In this document: positions 40,609 through 49,719 of the stretch, piece by piece
Layout: the number at the start of each line of letters is the position of its first letter
Position numbering within the stretch: position 1 is the first letter of the stretch
DNA from: Streptomyces litmocidini
GTDB taxonomy: Bacteria; Actinomycetota; Actinomycetes; Streptomycetales; Streptomycetaceae
Assembly (NCBI RefSeq): GCF_014649755.1
Contig: NZ_BMTQ01000014.1
Location: 62,001 to 126,000 of the forward strand
Direction: 5' to 3'
Length of the DNA stretch: 64,000 nt
The notes under the pieces: generated by a model
Told to the model about the DNA's origin: nothing
The model's database searches: none
What the model saw: only the letters and a program-made list of their open reading frames with translations
Position numbers and translations under genes: made by a program

Positions 40609-41135
40609 GTAATACTCCAGATCCGTATGGAATGAGGCAGTCCCGCCGCGCGCCGGTGCCGGAGGCAGGGCGGGGCGGGAACCCTATGATCCCGGATCCT
40701 CCTCACGGGATCTTCACCGGGCAACTGGTTTGTGACACAACTGTTTCGATGTCGGTCGTATGCCCCATTTGTGCGTTTCCTTCCGCGCGTCCTCGACCAC
40801 CTGACGCGTCGGCCCGGGCCATGGGGTGACCCTGATGTCGTGTCAAGGGTGTTGCGTGGCGAATGCTTGGACGAAACGCCGCAGATCCAGCGTGCTTATC
40901 CCGGAGGTCTCAACTCGGGAAAGATGGTCGTGCAAACCTGGTTTCGATCTTGCTCCCGTGAAGGGAAGTGGACTATACCTGTCGGCGTCCAGCCAGTCGG
41001 AGCAATCCGACGACGGCCCGACGCGTGCACGACCCGGCTGCAAATGACCGCGGTGGCGGGGCCCTTCGCCTGTGGCGAGTGAGTACGGGCGACCGGTACA
41101 CCGCCTGAGTCCTGAATGAAGGCGAGGACTTGAGC
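40609..41135. promoter_or_regulatory. Divergent intergenic region between the FG-GAP gene and ngcE
   Basis: This 527-bp spacer has no convincing gene. It contains an odd palindrome TTGTGACACAA (40730-40740) flanked by two CAACTG copies, a 7-bp inverted repeat at ~40688-40712, and a DasR-like site at 40967-40982. The short open frames inside it lack ribosome sites and Streptomyces codon bias. Confidence 0.5.
40967..40982. promoter_or_regulatory. DasR-responsive element (dre)-like site upstream of ngcE
   Basis: AGTGGACTATACCTGT matches the dre consensus (A-S-TGGTCTAGACCA-S-T) at 12 of 16 positions, including TGG, CTA and ACC. DasR is the GntR-family repressor released by glucosamine-6-phosphate, so a site before a GlcNAc/chitobiose transporter is expected. 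It lies ~150 bp before the start codon. Confidence 0.5.
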
Positions 41136-42581
41136 ATGGGATCCACCTCCGCACACGACAGTGAGGGCCTCGGCCGTCGCGATCTGATCAAGCGTTCCGC
41201 CGCCATCGGTCTGATCTCCGTGCCGACCATGGGCTTCCTGTCCGCCTGTGCGAGCAGTGGCGACAGCGGTAACGAGAAGGTCGAGAAGGGCGCGAAGTCC
41301 GACAAGAACCCTCTCGGGGTGAACGAGTCGGCACCGCTCGATTTCGTCCTCTTCGACGGCGGATTCGGACAGCAGTACGCCAAGGACGCGATCAAGGTCT
41401 ACGAGACCAATTACCCCAAGGCGAGCGTCAAGTTCACGCCGACCCAGAAGATCACCACCACGCTGCAGCCGCGCTTCAACGGCGGCACCCCGCCGGACCT
41501 CATCGACAACTCCGGCGCCGAGCAGATGGACATGGGCGTCCTCGTCGGCCAGAAGCAGCTGGCGGACCTCACCCCGCTCCTGGACGCGCCCTCCATCGAC
41601 GACCCGAGCAAGAAGGTCCGCGACACCCTGCGGCCCGGCATCGTCGAGATGGGCCAGTTCGACGGCGACCCGGTGTGGATCCTGTACTACGCCTACACGG
41701 TCTACGGCGTCTGGTACTCGCAGAAGCTGCTCGACTCCCTCGACGCGAAGTACCCCGAGACCTGGGACGAGATGCTGGCCGTCTGCGAGAAGGCCAAGAA
41801 GAAGGGCATCGCGGGCTGGACGTACGCCGGCAAGTACCCGTACTACGTCCCCTTCTCGCTCTACCCGATGATCGGCAAGGTCGGCGGCCGCGAGGTCCTC
41901 GACGCCATCGACAACCTGGAGCCGAAGGCCTGGGAGCACCCCGCGGTCAAGACCTGTTTCGAGGCGTACTACGAGCTCGTCAAGAAGGGCTACATCCTCA
42001 AGGGCACCCCCGGCCTCGACCACATCCAGTCGCAGACCGCCTGGACCGAGGGCAAGGCGCTGTTCATCCCGAACGGCTCCTGGGTCGAGAACGAGGCCGC
42101 GAAGACCATGCCGGCGGACTTCGACCTGGCGGTCTCGGCCCCGACGGGCATCGACTCGTCCGACAAGATGCCCTTCGGCACCATCTGGGCGTCCGGCGGC
42201 GAGCCCTTCATCGTCCCCGCGAAGGCGAAGAACCCGGAGGGCGGCCTGGAGCAGCTGCGCATCATGCTCGGCGAGGCCTCCTCGAAGAACTTCACCCAGT
42301 CCGTGAAGTCCCTCACCGCCCTCAACGGCGGCACCGACGGCATCGAGCTGACCCCGGGCCTCAAGTCCGGCGTCGCCGCCCTGGAGAAGGCCGGCCAGAA
42401 CGTCGTCAACCCGCGCCTCCAGGACTGGTACGTCGCCCTCCAGAAGGAGAAGATCGGCGTCGCCGGCCTCGGCGAGATGATGGCCGGCCGCGCGACCCCG
42501 GCCGAGACGATCAAGAAGATCCAGAAGTACGCCGACGAGGCGGCCAAGGACTCCTCGATCAAGCACTACAAGCACCAGTGA
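41136..42581 (+). CDS. ngcE: N-acetylglucosamine/chitobiose ABC transporter substrate-binding lipoprotein
   Basis: 481 residues from ATG 41136 (GAGGA seven bases upstream). A twin-arginine motif (GRRDLIKRSAAIG) and a lipobox (LSAC) mark a Tat-exported lipoprotein. The mature part has the type-1 sugar-binding fold (KASVKFTPTQKITTTLQPRF, GTPPDLIDNSGAEQ, AWTEGKALFIPNGSWVENE). I recognise it as the NgcE-like protein (SCO6005) implicated in GlcNAc/N,N'-diacetylchitobiose uptake. The ATPase is not encoded here; Streptomyces sugar ABC systems usually share MsiK. A hairpin separates it from the permease genes. Confidence 0.87.
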   Translation: MGSTSAHDSEGLGRRDLIKRSAAIGLISVPTMGFLSACASSGDSGNEKVEKGAKSDKNPLGVNESAPLDFVLFDGGFGQQYAKDAIKVYETNYPKASVKFTPTQKITTTLQPRFNGGTPPDLIDNSGAEQMDMGVLVGQKQLADLTPLLDAPSIDDPSKKVRDTLRPGIVEMGQFDGDPVWILYYAYTVYGVWYSQKLLDSLDAKYPETWDEMLAVCEKAKKKGIAGWTYAGKYPYYVPFSLYPMIGKVGGREVLDAIDNLEPKAWEHPAVKTCFEAYYELVKKGYILKGTPGLDHIQSQTAWTEGKALFIPNGSWVENEAAKTMPADFDLAVSAPTGIDSSDKMPFGTIWASGGEPFIVPAKAKNPEGGLEQLRIMLGEASSKNFTQSVKSLTALNGGTDGIELTPGLKSGVAALEKAGQNVVNPRLQDWYVALQKEKIGVAGLGEMMAGRATPAETIKKIQKYADEAAKDSSIKHYKHQ

Positions 42582-42586
42582 GCAGT

Positions 42587-42625
42587 GCCGGGGCCCCTTC
42601 CCGCCGACCGGGAGCGGGCCCCGGC
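42587..42625 (+). terminator. Intercistronic hairpin after ngcE
   Basis: GCCGGGGCCC (42587-42596) pairs perfectly with 42616-42625, with an inner TCCCG/CGGGA pair extending the stem. It lies in the 100-bp gap before ngcF and probably protects or partly terminates the transcript, giving more binding protein than permease. Confidence 0.55.
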
Positions 42626-42681
42626 CCCTCGGCGCGTGGCACCAGCGGCGCGCCTCCGCGGGAAGATCGGGGTCGGTAGGA

Positions 42682-43611
42682 ATGCAACACGGAAAGTACC
42701 GTTTCATCGTGGGGTTCCTGGCGGCCCCCCTCGCGCTCTACGTGCTGTTCGTCATCTGGCCGTTCATCCAGTCCATCTACTACTCGTTCACGGACTGGAC
42801 CGGACTGAGCCCCGAATTCGGGATGGTCGGATTCGACAACTACAGCAGGATGCTGGACGACGAGGTCTTCTGGAAATCGCTCCAGCACAGCCTGACCTTC
42901 GCGGTGGTGCTGCCCCTGGTGACCGTGGGGCTCGCGCTTTTCTTCGCCTTCATGCTCAATGTCGGCGGTCGGCGCCGCAAGGGCGCGGCGATCGCGGGTG
43001 TGCGCGGGTCCTCTTTCTACAAGATCGTCTATTTCTTCCCGCAGGTGCTGTCGATCGCGATCGTCGCGCTGCTCTTCCAGTTCGCGTACAACCCGAACAG
43101 CGGAGCCATCAATTCCGTATTGAAGGGCGTCGGTCTCGACAGCATCCAGCCGGACTGGCTCGGAGATCCGGACCTCGCCCTCATCTGCGTGATGGTCGTC
43201 CTCGTCTGGTCCACGGTCGGATTCTTCGTCGTCCTCTTCTCGGCGGGCATGGCCTCCATTCCGAGGGACTTCTACGAGGCGGCCCTGCTCGACGGCGCGA
43301 ACCGCTTCACCACGTTCTTCAGGATCACCATGCCGCTGCTCTGGGACACCGTGCAGTCCGGCTGGATCTACATGGGCATCCTCGCGCTCGGCGCGGAATC
43401 GTTCGCCGTCGTCCAGATCATGACCGTCGGCCCCAACGGCGGCGGACCCGACTTCTCCACCATCGTCCTTCCGCTGTACGTGTACCAGAAGGCGTTCCGG
43501 GACGGTCAGGCCGCCTACGCAACGACCATCGGTGTCGCGCTCCTCGTCGTCACGCTGGCCTTCGCGGCCGTCGTGATGAAGGTGGGCCGGCGCGAGCGGC
43601 TGGAGTTCTGA
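42682..43611 (+). CDS. ngcF: Sugar ABC transporter permease NgcF
   Basis: 309 residues, six predicted membrane helices beginning with YRFIVGFLAAPLALYVLFVI. The cytoplasmic EAA loop that contacts the ATPase is EAALLDGANRFTTFFRITMP. It belongs to the MalF/UgpA class and pairs with the following permease. Its stop shares one base with the next start. Confidence 0.88.
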   Translation: MQHGKYRFIVGFLAAPLALYVLFVIWPFIQSIYYSFTDWTGLSPEFGMVGFDNYSRMLDDEVFWKSLQHSLTFAVVLPLVTVGLALFFAFMLNVGGRRRKGAAIAGVRGSSFYKIVYFFPQVLSIAIVALLFQFAYNPNSGAINSVLKGVGLDSIQPDWLGDPDLALICVMVVLVWSTVGFFVVLFSAGMASIPRDFYEAALLDGANRFTTFFRITMPLLWDTVQSGWIYMGILALGAESFAVVQIMTVGPNGGGPDFSTIVLPLYVYQKAFRDGQAAYATTIGVALLVVTLAFAAVVMKVGRRERLEF

Positions 43612-44549
43612 TGAAGACGACCGACACTGCCACCCCCGGCGTCGAGACCCCCGGCTCCCCGGCAGGACCGGGCCCCGTGGTCACCAAGACGGCGGCGCCC
43701 GCCCCCCGCAGGACCGCCAAGGCCGAGGGCGCGACCCTCAACGTCTTCTCGCACGGCGTCCTGATCATCTGGGCGATCATGGTCGTCATGCCGCTGCTCT
43801 GGGCGGTCATGACCTCCTTCAAGACCGACAAGGCGATCTTCACCTCGCCCTGGTCCCTGCCCGACGGCCTGCACTTCGAGAACTGGTCGCGCGCCTGGAC
43901 CGAGGCGCACATGAGCGACTACTTCCTGAACACCCTCCTGGTGGTCGGCGGCTCGCTCTTCGGCACGCTCCTCCTCGGCTCCATGGCGGCCTACGTCCTG
44001 GCCCGCTTCGACTTCCCGGGCAACCGCTTCATCTACTTCCTCTTCATCGGAGGGATGAGCTTCCCGGTCATCCTGGCGCTCGTGCCGCTCTTCTACGTGC
44101 TCCAGAACATGGCCCTGCTCAACACGCTGCACGGCCTGATCCTGGTCTACATCGCGTACTCGCTGCCGTTCACCGTCTTCTTCCTCACGGCCTTCTTCCG
44201 CACCCTGCCGACCTCGGTGGCGGAGGCGGCCTTCGTGGACGGCGCCTCGCACACCCGGACCTTCTTCCAGGTGATGCTGCCGATGGCCAGGCCCGGCCTC
44301 ATCAGCGTCGGCATCTTCAACTTCCTCGGCCAGTGGAACCAGTACCTGCTGCCGACGGTGCTCAACACCGAACCGGAGAAGAAGGTGCTCTCGCAGGGCC
44401 TCGTCCAGCTGGCCGTCAGCCAGGGGTACAAGGGCGACTGGTCCGGCCTCTTCGCCGGCCTGGTGATGGCGATGCTCCCGGTCCTCGCGGCGTACGTCAT
44501 CTTCCAGCGGCAGGTGGTGGCCGGCCTCACCGCCGGCGCCGTGAAGTAA
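43611..44549 (+). CDS. ngcG: Sugar ABC transporter permease NgcG
   Basis: 312 residues. A Pro/Ala-rich N-terminal tail of ~45 residues precedes six membrane helices (LIIWAIMVVMPLLWAVMTSF is the first). The EAA loop is VAEAAFVDGASHTRTFFQVM. It belongs to the MalG/UgpE class and completes the transporter with NgcE, NgcF and a shared ATPase elsewhere. Confidence 0.88.
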   Translation: MKTTDTATPGVETPGSPAGPGPVVTKTAAPAPRRTAKAEGATLNVFSHGVLIIWAIMVVMPLLWAVMTSFKTDKAIFTSPWSLPDGLHFENWSRAWTEAHMSDYFLNTLLVVGGSLFGTLLLGSMAAYVLARFDFPGNRFIYFLFIGGMSFPVILALVPLFYVLQNMALLNTLHGLILVYIAYSLPFTVFFLTAFFRTLPTSVAEAAFVDGASHTRTFFQVMLPMARPGLISVGIFNFLGQWNQYLLPTVLNTEPEKKVLSQGLVQLAVSQGYKGDWSGLFAGLVMAMLPVLAAYVIFQRQVVAGLTAGAVK

Positions 44550-44566
44550 CCCCGCCACCCGCTCCC

Positions 44567-44598
44567 CGGGCCCCCGGCGCACCCGCGCCGGGGGCCCG
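44567..44598 (+). terminator. Terminator of the ngcEFG operon
   Basis: A perfect 14-bp stem (44567-44580 with 44585-44598) with an ACCC loop starts 18 bp after the ngcG stop. Confidence 0.8.
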
Positions 44599-44690
44599 CG
44601 CGTCGTGTGACGCTCGCCGCCCGACACTCGAGGTCTTGACGGGGACCAAGCCGAAAGCGTCCCCTTAGAGTTCACATGTTGGAGAAAACG

Positions 44691-45920
44691 GTGGGAGTGA
44701 GAGAGTCGATGGAGACTCCTGGATCGCAGACGTCTCTGCACAGGGCCAATCTCGAACGGGTCGTCCGGGCGGTACGCATGGCCGGCTCGCTCACCCAGGC
44801 GGAGATCGCCCGGACGACGGGCCTCTCCGCCGCCACGGTCTCCAACATCGTGCGGGAGCTGAAGGACGGCGGCACCGTCGAGGTCACGCCGACCTCCGCC
44901 GGGGGCCGCCGGGCCCGCAGCGTCTCGCTCTCCAGCGACGCGGGCATCGTGATCGGCGTGGACTTCGGCCACACCCACCTGCGGGTCGCCGTCGGCAACC
45001 TGGCCCACCAGGTGCTCGCCGAGGAGACCGAGCCGCTCGACGTGGACGGCTCCGCCGCCGAGGGCTTCGACCGCGCCGAGCAACTGGTCAAGCGGCTGAT
45101 CCGGGCCACCGGCATCGGTCCCGACAAGGTGATCGGCGTCGGCCTCGGCGTGCCCGGCCCGATCGACGTCTCCTCCGGCACCCTCGGCTCGACCTCGATC
45201 CTGCCGGGCTGGAGCGGCATCAACCCCGCGGAGGAGCTCTCCGGCCGGCTCGGCGTCCCCGTGCACGTCGACAACGACGCCAACCTCGGCGCGCTCGGCG
45301 AGCTCGTCTGGGGCAGCGGCCGGGGCGTCAAGGACCTGGCCTACATCAAGGTGGCCAGCGGCGTCGGCGCCGGACTCGTCATCGACGGGCGGGTGTACCG
45401 GGGGCCCGGCGGCACCGCCGGGGAGATCGGGCACATCACCCTGGACGAGTCGGGACCGGTCTGCCGCTGCGGCAACCGCGGCTGCCTGGAGACCTTCACC
45501 GCCGCGCGGTACGTCCTGCCGCTGCTCCGGCCGAGCCACGGCCCCGACCTGACCATGGAGCGGGTCGTCCAGCTGGCCCGGGAGGGCGACCCCGGCTGCC
45601 GCCGGGTGATCGCCGACGTCGGGCGGCACATCGGCAGCGGCATCGCCAACCTCTGCAACCTCCTCAACCCCAGCCGGGTGGTGCTCGGCGGCGACCTCGC
45701 CGAGGCCGGTGAGCTGGTCCTCGCGCCCATCAGGGACTCCGTCTCGCGGTACGCGATCCCCAGCGCCGCCCGGCAGCTCTCGCTGGTCCAGGGGGCCCTC
45801 GGCGGGCGCGCCGAGGTGCTCGGCGCGCTCGCCCTCGTGCTGAGCGAAATGGGTGATTCGACCCTGTTGGAGAGCGCGCTGCCCGCGGCCGCTCCGACCT
45901 CTCGCCTTGCCTTCACTTAG
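44691..45920 (+). CDS. rok7B7: ROK-family transcriptional regulator Rok7B7-like
   Basis: About 409 residues from GTG 44691, which has GGAG seven bases upstream. The frame extends to ATG 44676 and an internal ATG is at 44709. A possible -10 box TAGAGT at 44666-44671 would start transcription near 44678, arguing against 44676. The N-terminal winged helix is SLTQAEIARTTGLSAATVSN. The ROK sugar-kinase-like domain has GVDFGHTHLRVAVG and the zinc-type CRCGNRGCLE motif. Its place between ngcEFG and xylFGH matches Rok7B7 (SCO6008), known to affect xylose uptake, carbon repression and antibiotics. Confidence 0.88.
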   Translation: MGVRESMETPGSQTSLHRANLERVVRAVRMAGSLTQAEIARTTGLSAATVSNIVRELKDGGTVEVTPTSAGGRRARSVSLSSDAGIVIGVDFGHTHLRVAVGNLAHQVLAEETEPLDVDGSAAEGFDRAEQLVKRLIRATGIGPDKVIGVGLGVPGPIDVSSGTLGSTSILPGWSGINPAEELSGRLGVPVHVDNDANLGALGELVWGSGRGVKDLAYIKVASGVGAGLVIDGRVYRGPGGTAGEIGHITLDESGPVCRCGNRGCLETFTAARYVLPLLRPSHGPDLTMERVVQLAREGDPGCRRVIADVGRHIGSGIANLCNLLNPSRVVLGGDLAEAGELVLAPIRDSVSRYAIPSAARQLSLVQGALGGRAEVLGALALVLSEMGDSTLLESALPAAAPTSRLAFT

Positions 45921-46042
45921 ATAACGAACACCGTCGTTGTCATCTCGTTAAGGATTTACTTCTTGACGGCGACGTTGCGGCCGAGTTGACTTCGGGACAC
46001 CTCGGCCGCACCGTCGCGGCCTCGTCAGGGAGGCAACCCCAC
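45921..46042 (+). promoter_or_regulatory. Promoter/operator region of xylF
   Basis: This 122-bp gap holds a short inverted repeat AACGA-N6-TCGTT (45924-45939) and a second TCGTTA copy, which could be operator half-sites for the adjacent ROK regulator. A TTGACG at 45963-45968 is a possible -35 box without a clear -10 partner. AGGGAGG serves xylF. Confidence 0.35.
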
Positions 46043-47107
46043 ATGAACGCAGTGACGCGTCGTGCCGTCATAGCCACGGCCGCGGTCTCGATGGCCCTCT
46101 CGCTCGCCGCCTGCGGCCAGGCCGGCGGCGACGACAGCGGCGACAAGGGCAGCTCGACCAAGATCGGTCTGCTCCTGCCGGAGAACAAGACCTCGCGTTA
46201 CGAGGCCCTCGACAAGCCCCAGTTCGAGAAGGCCGTCAAGGCCGCCTGCTCCGACTGCGAGATCGTCTACAACAACGCGGTCTCCGACGTCGTGAAGCAG
46301 AAGCAGCAGTTCGACCAGCTGATCGCCGACGGCGTCAAGGTCATCGCCCTCGACCCGGTCGACGCCGCCAAGGCCGAGGGCTGGGTCAAGGACGCGAAGG
46401 CCAAGGGCGTCAAGGTCGTCGCGTACGACCGCGCCGTCCCGGGCGCCGACGCCTACGTCAGCCACGACAACAACAAGGTCGGCGAGCTCCAGGGCCAGGC
46501 CCTGCTGACCGCGCTCGGCGCGAAGGCCGCCGCCGCCAACGTCGTGATGATCAACGGCGACGAGAAGGACCCCAACGCCGCCCTGTTCAAGAAGGGCGCC
46601 CACACCGCCCTCGACGGCAAGGTCGGCAAGATCGCCTACGAGGCCTCCGGCGAATGGGACCCGAAGGTCGCCGGCGAGAAGATGTCCGCCGCGATCTCCT
46701 CGGTCGGCAAGGACAAGATCGGCGCCGTCTACTCCGCGAACGACGGCATGGCCGGCGGCATCATCACCTCCCTCGAGAACGCCGGCGTCAAGGGCATCCC
46801 GGTGGGCGGCCAGGACGCCGAGGTCGCGGGCGTCCAGCGCATCATCGCCGGCACCCAGACCTTCACCATCTACAAGTCGCCGCTCCAGCTGGCCCCCGAG
46901 GCCGCCAAGTTCGCGGTGAACCTGCTCAAGGGCAAGGACCTGGGCGCCCAGGGCACGACGGACGGCGTGCCCTCCACGCTCTTCGCCCCGGTCGTGGTCG
47001 ACAAGACCAACATCCAGTCCACGGTCGTCAAGGACGGCATCTACAAGGCCGCCGACCTCTGCACGGCGGACCTCGCCGCCAAGTGCACCGAGCTGGGCAT
47101 CAAGTAA
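46043..47107 (+). CDS. xylF: D-xylose ABC transporter substrate-binding lipoprotein
   Basis: 354 residues from ATG 46043. The signal sequence (RRAVIATAAVSMALSLAAC) ends in an LAAC lipobox. The mature protein is a periplasmic-binding-protein-like type-I sugar binder (KIGLLLPENKTSRYEALDKP, DGVKVIALDPVDAAKAEGWV, YSANDGMAGGIITSLENAG). With xylG and xylH and the upstream ROK gene it matches the Streptomyces xylFGH system. A strong hairpin follows the gene. Confidence 0.92.
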   Translation: MNAVTRRAVIATAAVSMALSLAACGQAGGDDSGDKGSSTKIGLLLPENKTSRYEALDKPQFEKAVKAACSDCEIVYNNAVSDVVKQKQQFDQLIADGVKVIALDPVDAAKAEGWVKDAKAKGVKVVAYDRAVPGADAYVSHDNNKVGELQGQALLTALGAKAAAANVVMINGDEKDPNAALFKKGAHTALDGKVGKIAYEASGEWDPKVAGEKMSAAISSVGKDKIGAVYSANDGMAGGIITSLENAGVKGIPVGGQDAEVAGVQRIIAGTQTFTIYKSPLQLAPEAAKFAVNLLKGKDLGAQGTTDGVPSTLFAPVVVDKTNIQSTVVKDGIYKAADLCTADLAAKCTELGIK

Positions 47108-47118
47108 CCCCGCCCGAC

Positions 47119-47145
47119 CCGGCCGGGCCCCGCGGGCCCGGCCGG
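47119..47145 (+). terminator. Hairpin between xylF and xylG
   Basis: A perfect 12-bp stem (47119-47130 with 47134-47145) with a CGC loop follows the xylF stop by 11 bp, inside the 287-bp gap to xylG. Likely an mRNA-stabilising or partial terminator. The rest of the gap is Pro/Gly-codon-like GC sequence with no gene I can support. Confidence 0.6.
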
Positions 47146-47394
47146 CACGGATCCCGGCGTGAGCCGCCCCCGAAGCGGGCGCCGCGCGGCCCCGAGTACA
47201 GAGGGTGAAGACCCCCGGTAACAAGGCCGGCGCACCACGCCCGGATCCGCCCCCCAGCCCGTCCGGCCCCCGGCCGACCCAGACCCCGCTGTCGGTCCGG
47301 GGGCCGGACGAGCCCAGCCCCCCTCGAAACTTCGGCGCTGCACCGGCGGCGCGACATGCCGCCGCCCCCCCGGGCGGCGAAGGAGTTGGTTCAC

Positions 47395-48170
<776 letters not shown>

Positions 48171-48174
<4 letters not shown>

Positions 48175-49469
48175 GCACGACCCCCAGCACCTCCGAGGAC
48201 ACCGTGCCCGAGCCGCGCGCGGGCGAGGAGGCGGCCCCGGCCGCCGCCGCCGTCCCCGCCGTCGACCCCCGCCTGCTCGTCCGCGAGCAGGGCTTCAAGG
48301 GCTACGTCGACGAGTTCAAGCGCAAGATCCGCTCGGGCGAGATCGGCTCGCTGCCCGTCGTCGTCGGCCTGATCGTCATCGGCATCGTCTTCCAGGCCCT
48401 CACCGGCAACTTCATCACCTCGTACAACCTCGACCAGATCACCCTGTACGCGGTGGGCCCCGGCATCATGGCCGTCGGCATCGTCTTCGTCCTGCTGCTC
48501 GGCGAGATCGACCTCGCCGTCGGCTCCGTGGCCGGTCTGGCCGGTTCGGTCTGGGGCGTCCTCGGCACCGACATGCCCGACGGCCTCGCCATCCTCCTCG
48601 GCATCCTGTCCGGCACCCTGATCGGCGCCTTCCACGGCCTGGTCTTCGCCAAGATCGGCGTGCCCGCCTTCGTCGTCACCCTCGCCGGCTTCCTCGGCTG
48701 GGCCGGCCTGCAGACCTGGGTGATGGGCGAGCGCTCCACCATCTCCACCCCGATCGGCAGCTTCGTCAACGACCTCACGAAGTACTACTTCTCCGACGTC
48801 GCCGCCGCCTACGGCCTCGCCGCGGTCGTGATCGCCGCCTTCTACCTCGCCCAGCTGCGCGACTCCCGCCGCCGCAAGGCCGCCGAGCTGCCGCACCGCC
48901 CGCAGAGCGAGATCATCCTGCGGACCGCCGTCCTCGCGGTCCTCGTCCTCGTCGCCGCGTACGGCTTCAACCAGGAGCAGGGCCTGCCGCTCTCCCTGGT
49001 GATCTTCCTGGTGATCCTGCTCGTCACCGACTTCGTCCTGCGGCGCACCACGTACGGCCGCCAGGTCTTCGCGGTCGGCGGCGGCATCGAGGCCGCCCGC
49101 CGCGCCGGCATCAACGTGTCGTGGATCCGGATCTCGGTCTTCATGATCTCCGGAACGATGGGTGCCGTCGGCGGCCTCTTCCTCGCCTCCGCGACGGGCG
49201 GCGCCGACCGCTCCCTCGGCGGCGGCAACCAGCTGATGATGTGCATCGCGGCCGCGGTCATCGGCGGCACGTCCCTGTTCGGCGGACGCGGCAAGGTCTG
49301 GTCGGCGCTCCTGGGCATCCTGGTCATCCAGTCGATCGTCCAGGGCCTCAACCAGATGAACCTGTCCTCGAACGCCATCCAGTACATGATCACCGGAGCG
49401 GTCCTGCTCGTCGCCGTGATCATCGACTCGGTCTCCCGCCGCACGCAGAAGACGGCGGGCCGCGCGTAA
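48171..49469 (+). CDS. xylH: Xylose ABC transporter permease
   Basis: 432 residues from GTG 48171. A ~60-residue Ala/Pro-rich cytoplasmic tail precedes about ten membrane helices. The BPD_transp_2 signature LLGEIDLAVGSVAGLAGSVW and the loop RRTTYGRQVFAVGGGIEAAR are visible. It completes the xylose/ribose-type transporter with XylF and XylG. Confidence 0.92.
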
Positions 49470-49480
49470 CCCCCGTCACA

Positions 49481-49514
49481 ACAGCCCGGCACCGGGAAAC
49501 CGGTGCCGGGCTGT
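49481..49514 (+). terminator. Terminator of xylFGH
   Basis: A perfect 15-bp stem (49481-49495 with 49500-49514) with a GAAA tetraloop, 11 bp after the xylH stop. Confidence 0.88.
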
Positions 49515-49520
49515 GGCGCG

Positions 49521-49590
49521 TCCGAACCGGTGCACGCGCGCGTACGGAGCGACGCGCGCATCCGGACCGGCGCACGCGCGCGTACGGAGC
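49521..49590. repeat. Two-copy 30-bp direct repeat upstream of dxs
   Basis: Positions 49521-49550 and 49561-49590 match at 28 of 30 bases, spaced by 10 bp of similar GCGC sequence. Each unit ends in GCACGCGCGCGTACGGAGC. It lies between the xylH terminator and the dxs promoter. Confidence 0.75.
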
Positions 49591-49670
49591 CGTACAGATC
49601 AGCGGCTTGTCGGCCGTGCGGGTGACGCCTCACCCCCCGGCCCGATGCCCACGATCCAAGACGGAACATT

Positions 49671-49676
49671 AGACTC
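49671..49676 (+). promoter_or_regulatory. Candidate -10 box of dxs
   Basis: TAGACT fits the HrdB -10 consensus and lies ~44 bp before the dxs start codon; the -35 is not clear. Confidence 0.35.
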
Positions 49677-49719
49677 GACAAATCGGCAAGCTCGACCAGC
49701 TCAAAGCAAGGAGGAACGG

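Noticed and set aside
40629..41082. Small open frames in the FG-GAP/ngcE spacer
   Set aside because: No ribosome sites, atypical codon use and overlap with probable operators.
49521..49590. Possible CRISPR array
   Set aside because: Only two units, a 10-bp spacer and no cas genes.
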